The notes under the pieces are model-generated. The model did not search any database. It was not told the DNA's origin and was given only the letters and a program-made list of their open reading frames with translations. A stretch of DNA of 64,000 nucleotides from assembly GCA_002197995.1 (NCBI GenBank), contig NGZR01000001.1:7750001-7814000 (forward strand), given 5' to 3'. The DNA is from Gaeumannomyces sp. JS-464. Lineage: Eukaryota > Ascomycota > Sordariomycetes > Magnaporthales > Magnaporthaceae. Positions 58,954 to 64,000 of the stretch are shown here, in pieces. Position numbers and translations under genes: made by a program. Position 1 is the stretch's first letter; the number at the start of each line of letters is the position of its first letter.

Positions 58954-60721
58954 TCAACTTCTAGATGACTTTCTTTCCTTTCGGCTGTCCTCGCTCGTGG
59001 CTCTCATCTCGTCCGTGAGAACCTTGTTGAACTCATCTGGGTTGTCGATGTAGAGGTGGTGACCAGCCTTGGAGACGATGACGACTTTGCGGTGCCCTTC
59101 TCGTTGCGCTTCTCCTCGCGTGCCGCGCAGTAGGGCCTCGCGGGAGCGGGCCTTGAGTTTCTCAGCGGCTGCGTGCCCGCCTTTGACATCCATCCAGTCG
59201 CTGTCTCCATACATAAAGACGACAGGGATTCCCGTTTCACGGACCTCGGCCTGCTTAGTGGCAGGAGCCGTTGTCGTTGCTGCAGCCGTTGGTAGGATTT
59301 GATGACTTGCCTCCCGAGTTCCTCTATCCGGTTGATAATAGGCCTGCGGGCAAAGGCGCCAGGGCGAGGATATAAGGGAGAGCGTACTCTCCGCTCCCAC
59401 GCTGGCGAAAGAGCGAGTAGGCGTAGTCGTGCAGCGCTCGTGACTCTTGGTCGGGCAGATGGCTGAAGCGGCGGCTGGTCCAGCCCGAGACAGGCGGGGG
59501 CCGAAGGGACCCGAGACGGACAAGACTGAAGGGTGAGACGTTGCGTCCCAGAGCCAGACAATCCACTTATTCAGCGGTCTCCGGTGGTGCTCCAGTCGAG
59601 TTTGTCTCTCGGTTTTTGCCCCGTCGGCCTGGACTGCGCACGGTGGCGGTTGGGAGGCGACGTCTTGGAGCGGGCGTTGAGGAATGTTGTTCGCCAGTGT
59701 ATGGTGGATTCTTTCGCGACACGATGGTCTCCTGATCCTGGTAAACTCGTTGACATGGTCGAATCCTCGTCTGCACTTGTGGCGTAGGGGTCCTCGGGGA
59801 TGCCGACAGGCGATGCGAGGATCAGCTTGTTGAGACGGCCGGGGTACTTGACGGCATAAGATACGGCGAGGTAGCCGCCGAGCGAGTGGCCCAGCAATGT
59901 AAGCGCTCGATCTTGCGATGCGCCTCCATTCTTCGAGCGAATCGACAAACCAGTCTTCGGCTTCGCGCGTACCTCGAGCGGGTCTTTTGACTTTGGGGGT
60001 TTGAAGGCGGGACGGCTGGAATTGCCCATGCCAAGCATATCGAGGGCGTATAGCTTCCAACCCTTGAGCCGCTAAGGGTTCGAAATTTTGTAGAAGAAGC
60101 GAGGCCGGCGCCGTAGCCATGTACCACCACGAGCGTGTCATCGACCTTCTCGCCCACCCGCTCGACCGAGAACTCGTTCAGAGCCCGTCTTTCCCGAGAG
60201 CTGGACCATGATGTGCGCCAGACCCGGTTGCCGTACGGGTCGGTAGTCTTTGCGACCTCGCCATTACCGGCTGCGGCTGTTGCCGCCTCCGCTGGCCGCC
60301 GGCCTTATGTGTGGGATATGGGAAAGAACGTTTTGCTGGCAAGGGGAGCCGTAACGCTCGTCCACTGGAGTTTCACAGGCAAAGCGTTAGCCGGAGGACG
60401 GTGGGCGGGTGGTAGGTAGGGGTAATATGTATGTAATGGTTAGGTACTCACCCACTGATATGCGGCTTCCTTGTAGCCGAGGGGAAAATATGCCGCCATG
60501 CCCTTGGGCGCGTCTTGTCCGGACTGCGAGCCTTGTTCCTTGGCGCGCTGGGAGGCCAGCATCGGCCGTTGGGTGGGAGGAGGACCCGTGACGTCGGCCG
60601 TCATGGCGATGGCGATGCTGCCGCTGTGGTGGCTGTCGTGGTCGGCGAATCGGTGGGCAGTGGGCGAGGATGCCGGCTGTCTTCCGGGCGCAGGCACAAT
60701 CACACGCAGGTGCTTGAGCAT
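58954..60721 (-). CDS. Alpha/beta hydrolase of the CLD1/ABHD4-5 group, several frame shifts
   Basis: Yeast CLD1 removes acyl chains from cardiolipin in mitochondria; ABHD4/5 are animal relatives. The start at 60721 gives [13 protein letters not shown]; a GT-AG intron follows YQW (about 60450-60375). Conserved pieces run in order. NRVWRTSW and [14 protein letters not shown] (oxyanion HG) come first. Next are [24 protein letters not shown], the nucleophile elbow [22 protein letters not shown] and LASPVGIP. A cap region follows, then the acid strand [18 protein letters not shown] and the catalytic His in [15 protein letters not shown], which includes the H-x4-D motif of this group. The pieces alternate between frames, needing at least four single-base changes between 60110 and 59400. 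All catalytic residues are present. The stop is at 58954. Family placement is firm; the substrate is inferred. Confidence 0.72.
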
Positions 60722-61527
60722 GACCGAAGTGAGGGGGACGGCGCCCGAGGGCAGGGGACGAGGTTATGATTTATCATGTACACGAGTGAAGAGCCCAGAC
60801 AGGCGCTGCCGAATTCCGTCGGAGACTCTGGAGCCCCCGAGGTTCCTGCGCGTTGCGTGTCACATTCGCAGGGAGGCGTCTCAATCGATGCGGCGGATTG
60901 GATTGCCTTCCTAGTCGGGCCCAGCTGATGGATTTCTCGCCCTAGGATGCGCGACGGGATTCGAGGCCCACCCCCAGCTGCTGTGCTGCTGAAGAGGCGC
61001 TGCCACGGGCCCCCACCAACCTAACGGACACCGCATGGTCGGGGCATCAATCAGCCCGGCCAGCCCAAAAAATAAAGAAATGACCCACTAAAATGTCTCG
61101 ATTCTTTGACATAAGCGATGACGTTGGCTGCATGTACGGCCTGGCGTGTCAACCGTGCACCAGCCCAATCTCTCGCCCTCGCACGGGGCTTGCGGAGCTA
61201 ACAGATCGCAGGCCCAGCAGCTAATTCCGGCGCCGCAGCCCCTTATCGCCGTTTGCCAATCCGACCCGGCAGCACCACCACATTACCCACCCTCCCCGAG
61301 ACGCAACCATCAGACGAACGCACACATGCGAATGCAACTCGGAGCTATCTCGCGGCCTGCCCGACCCTGACGGTACTCACTCGGGGGGCTGCACGAGAAA
61401 GAAACGCCTCGGAGCCGGCTCCGGTCAGACCAAAAAAAAAAAATTCCCGCTCCATCGAACCACTTTCATCGCCCTCTCCTGCCTTCCTCGCATCGAGCCC
61501 CAAGCTTCGACTCTACCCAATCCCACG
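60722..61527. promoter_or_regulatory. Shared divergent spacer, CLD1-like / SPO7
   Basis: 806 bp between two divergent start codons. It should carry both promoters. The last 150 bp upstream of SPO7 include an A run and a C/T-rich leader. No specific factor site assigned. Confidence 0.45.
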
Positions 61528-63063
61528 ATGGCGGACGACCTCGACTCGATCGTTAAGGGTGCCCCGCTACCCGGTCGGGAGGAGGTGGCCAAGAGCGTCA
61601 GCGGCACGAGCCCTGTGTCGGCAGTGGCGGCGGCGGTCAAACCCGGAGATCCACTGGTGCACACGCCGAGCTCGCCGTCCATGATCTACCTCAACCTATT
61701 GGTGCTCGAGGCGTCGCTGCGGGCGCAGTACCTGGAGCTGCGGGCGCGGCGCCGTCACCACGGCTTCTTCCTGACGCTGCTGACGTTGTGGACGGCCGGT
61801 TTCGGGTATGCGCTGTTCTTCGCGCCTCGCGAGGACGGCCGCGGCGTTGGCGGCTCCGTCTACTGGGTCGTCGAGGTTGCAGAGCGCGTCTGCTTCATGG
61901 GAGGCGTCATCACGGTGATCCTGGTCTGGGCCACGGGTATTTGGGACCGCGGCGTGCGCTGGCCGCGCCGCTGGTTCAACATCTCCAATCGGGGCCTGCG
62001 CGGCTTCAACCTGAAGCTTGTCGCTGACAAGCGACCTTGGTGGGCTGAAGCCATTTCAACCGTCGCCTGGATCCTGAGGTATGGCATCTTTTCTAGCAGC
62101 GGTGGCCATCCAGGCTCGTCGTACCGCTGGGTCGATCCGGCCGTGCTGCGCGAGGTCGACGCCGAGCTGAAGCTGTCGGCCCAGGGCCACCCGGCCCTCC
62201 CCATTGTGAGCGAGGACGAGGAGCGCGTGGGAGGCCCGGGCATCGGCATAGGCATGGCAGGAATTGGCGGCACGGGAGGTATGGGCAGCATGGGCGGACA
62301 CGAGGAGGACCTTGCGCCCGGCGGTGACTACGTCAAGCTATTGCTTCTTGCCAAGCCCTTCAGCCCAACCTTTCGCGAGAACTGGGAACTCTACCGGACA
62401 GAGTATTGGGAACGCGAGAATGAGAGACGTGCCCTCATTGGCGTCAAGCTCAAGGAGCGCGACTGCCGCCTGAGAAAGGAGCGCGGTGGATGGCTGTGGT
62501 GGCTGCCTTGGTACCGGGTGGTAGAGACCGGGCCGCCGGCTGGAGTCCATCACCTCCACCACCATCACCATCACCATCATCATTATCACCAGCTTGGCGG
62601 TGAAAAAGGGTCGCTTGCATCGCGCCATGGGCTGGGGTCGGAGCTACGGGAGCACCGGCGGTCGCGCAGTGGCAGTGTACGCAGGGGCAGTATGTCGAAC
62701 AGCAACACGCCATCGCGAAGTCCCACGCCGACGGTCGAGATAGACGAGGCAGTCGGTGGCGGTGGGAGCGGAGTGTCGCGCAGGGCCAGCACAGCCTCCA
62801 ACGCGTCCGAGATACGGAGGAAGAAGAACCTGTCCACGTCTGGCTCTCAACGGTCGCAGAAGCGGCCCGAGTCAAGGTCCGTTACGCCAGAGATTCCGTC
62901 GCCGCTCGCCAAGCAGGCCGCTGGCGGGAGTCCCGGCAAGGAGGCGACGCCGCTGGGTGGTGAGGAGGTGTGCGACAGGCCAGCAAGTCGTCTTCGCGAT
63001 CGCCGGCACCGTCAGTTTCATCCAGGGAGTAGCTCGCGTGCGGTGCATTGTTGGACAGACTAA
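61528..63063 (+). CDS. spo7: SPO7, regulatory subunit of the Nem1-Spo7 phosphatase
   Basis: Spo7 with Nem1 dephosphorylates lipin (Pah1) at the ER and nuclear envelope, steering phosphatidate to diacylglycerol. One exon, 511 residues. The family text is MIYLNLLVLEASLRAQYLELRARRRHH, then two membrane segments, GFFLTLLTLWTAGFGYALFFA and CFMGGVITVILVWATGIW. WPRRWFNISNRGLRGFNLKLV follows, and a later conserved part YVKLLLLAKPFSPTFRENWELYRTEYWERENERR. The C-terminal third is disordered and Ser-rich, with a His tract (HHLHHHHHHHHHYH near 62550-62590). The protein is longer than yeast Spo7, mostly through this tail. The last 40 residues (CDRPASRLRDRRHR...) look unlike the preceding Ser/Pro text, so one more base change near the end cannot be excluded. 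Confidence 0.88.
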   Translation: MADDLDSIVKGAPLPGREEVAKSVSGTSPVSAVAAAVKPGDPLVHTPSSPSMIYLNLLVLEASLRAQYLELRARRRHHGFFLTLLTLWTAGFGYALFFAPREDGRGVGGSVYWVVEVAERVCFMGGVITVILVWATGIWDRGVRWPRRWFNISNRGLRGFNLKLVADKRPWWAEAISTVAWILRYGIFSSSGGHPGSSYRWVDPAVLREVDAELKLSAQGHPALPIVSEDEERVGGPGIGIGMAGIGGTGGMGSMGGHEEDLAPGGDYVKLLLLAKPFSPTFRENWELYRTEYWERENERRALIGVKLKERDCRLRKERGGWLWWLPWYRVVETGPPAGVHHLHHHHHHHHHYHQLGGEKGSLASRHGLGSELREHRRSRSGSVRRGSMSNSNTPSRSPTPTVEIDEAVGGGGSGVSRRASTASNASEIRRKKNLSTSGSQRSQKRPESRSVTPEIPSPLAKQAAGGSPGKEATPLGGEEVCDRPASRLRDRRHRQFHPGSSSRAVHCWTD

Positions 63064-64000
63064 GGTGTCAGGTATTTATTTGACGGTGATTATGCGATTG
63101 ATTTGGTCCCTATCAAGTCAAGCTTCAGCTTCTGCCTTGCCTCGTGCTTCTCCCCCGAGTAAATAATAGAGGCGCCCTTCTCAGTGTTCATCCGATGGCA
63201 TTGAACTTGCGAAAGCAACAGGCGAGCGAAATGTAAAGCGCCCAAGATGCCGCCGACATACGTCAGATGCTTGCAGCGATTCGCGACGAGTTTGTTGCTG
63301 CTCTGGACTTCAATTGGCCAGGTACAGTGGCGTTCCGAGGCTGCAGCCCAGTGCATGGACGCGGACCTTCGGTCCGACCCGAGAGATTTATATCGTATAT
63401 CAGGAGTATGATCTCGACTGCTGGACGAATTGAGGCGGGGGCTTCACCGGCTTGGGCATACAAAAGACGGGAACCAGTAGTTTTTGTCATGTCGTCTGCC
63501 GTTACCCGTCGATGGCTGCACTTGCCTCTCGGCGGGGAAGGAGAGAAAGCCACCACCCACGACGCGGTTGAAGAGCGAGCAACCGTTTTCCCTTGACTCC
63601 CCACTCTTCATCAATGCCATCAGTTTACGTGTTGTGTGCGGCGAAACCATAATAACCACACCTCAATTCAGTTCTCGAGTGGCTCTTCTACCCACAACAG
63701 TCGGTATTCGCACCCCAAGTAGGATCGCTCGGGAACAGTCCATTGAGCCAGCGACCGTGCTGGCGGGACGGCGCACGTAACACAAGCCATGCCATATTGA
63801 TCTCCAGTCCGCACGTCACTCACAAAGCGCTGCCTGCTGTCCGCTTAGACAACCGCCAGGGCCAAGTGGAACCGGCTGCCTGGTCAAGCTCATCTTTTCG
63901 TCCCCTCGCGTGCCCGTCAGAGGCTGCTACTTAACCCGGGCCGTGCAAATCGCGCCTGTTTTCGTTGCTATCCAATTGTCATCCACCTTTCTTGCACGAT
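63064..64000. other. 3' flank and right edge, no gene recognised
   Basis: Downstream of SPO7. Short frames on both strands lack family resemblance. Nothing further is supported. Confidence 0.5.

Overview
The window is nuclear DNA of a GC-rich filamentous ascomycete. The gene set and protein style point to Pezizomycotina, most likely Sordariomycetes; I cannot name the genus. The genes are cut by short GT-AG introns, mostly 55-120 nt, often with a CTRAC-like branch site. Flanking DNA holds long intergenic spacers, pyrimidine tracts, microsatellites and 22-26 nt G or C runs. There is no operon structure, CRISPR array, rRNA or convincing tRNA.

Layout. 1.3-3.1 kb (-): MOB3/phocein. 3.7-5.3 kb (+): ZNG1-type CobW zinc chaperone. 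5.8-8.8 kb (+): CCR4-NOT subunit NOT2. 10.2-11.0 kb (+): CUE-domain membrane protein. 11.7-12.6 kb (-): RIB7 riboflavin reductase. 15.9-18.4 kb (+): homogentisate 1,2-dioxygenase. 19.9-20.3 kb (+): CYSTM-like protein. 20.9-22.4 kb (-): salicylate-hydroxylase-like FAD monooxygenase. 24.5-28.5 kb (+): CSC1/TMEM63 channel. 29.3-29.9 kb (+): DUF427 protein. 30.3-31.2 kb (-): gag-like zinc-knuckle protein. 32.2-36.1 kb (-): folliculin-interacting (Lst4/FNIP) protein. 39.0-40.0 kb (-): aquaporin. 43.2-45.0 kb (-): CDF zinc transporter. 47.0-52.7 kb (+): IML1/DEPDC5. 53.3-55.1 kb (+): RRP8 rRNA methyltransferase. 55.6-57.1 kb (-): DDI1. 59.0-60.7 kb (-): CLD1/ABHD4-5-like hydrolase. 61.5-63.1 kb (+): SPO7.

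Most genes are housekeeping and unrelated to each other. Three loose themes appear. FNIP and IML1 both act on TORC1 nutrient sensing. CLD1-like and SPO7 are divergent lipid-metabolism genes sharing one 0.8-kb spacer. The dioxygenase and the flavin monooxygenase, 2.6 kb apart, both handle aromatic acids.

A caveat dominates the annotation. At least ten conserved genes (MOB3, ZNG1, RIB7, HGD, FNIP, aquaporin, CDF, IML1, RRP8, DDI1, CLD1) change reading frame by a single base, often at short homopolymers, while the conserved protein continues in the next frame. NOT2, the CUE protein, CYSTM, the monooxygenase, CSC1, DUF427, the gag-like gene and SPO7 read cleanly. The pattern looks more like uncorrected sequencing indels than mass pseudogenisation. 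I found no convincing new multi-gene system. The most unusual biological signals are a 12-nt microexon behind a GC-AG intron in the ZNG1 gene, the gag-like gene with two variant zinc knuckles, and a dispersed TACCTACCTAGGTA-type motif in spacers.
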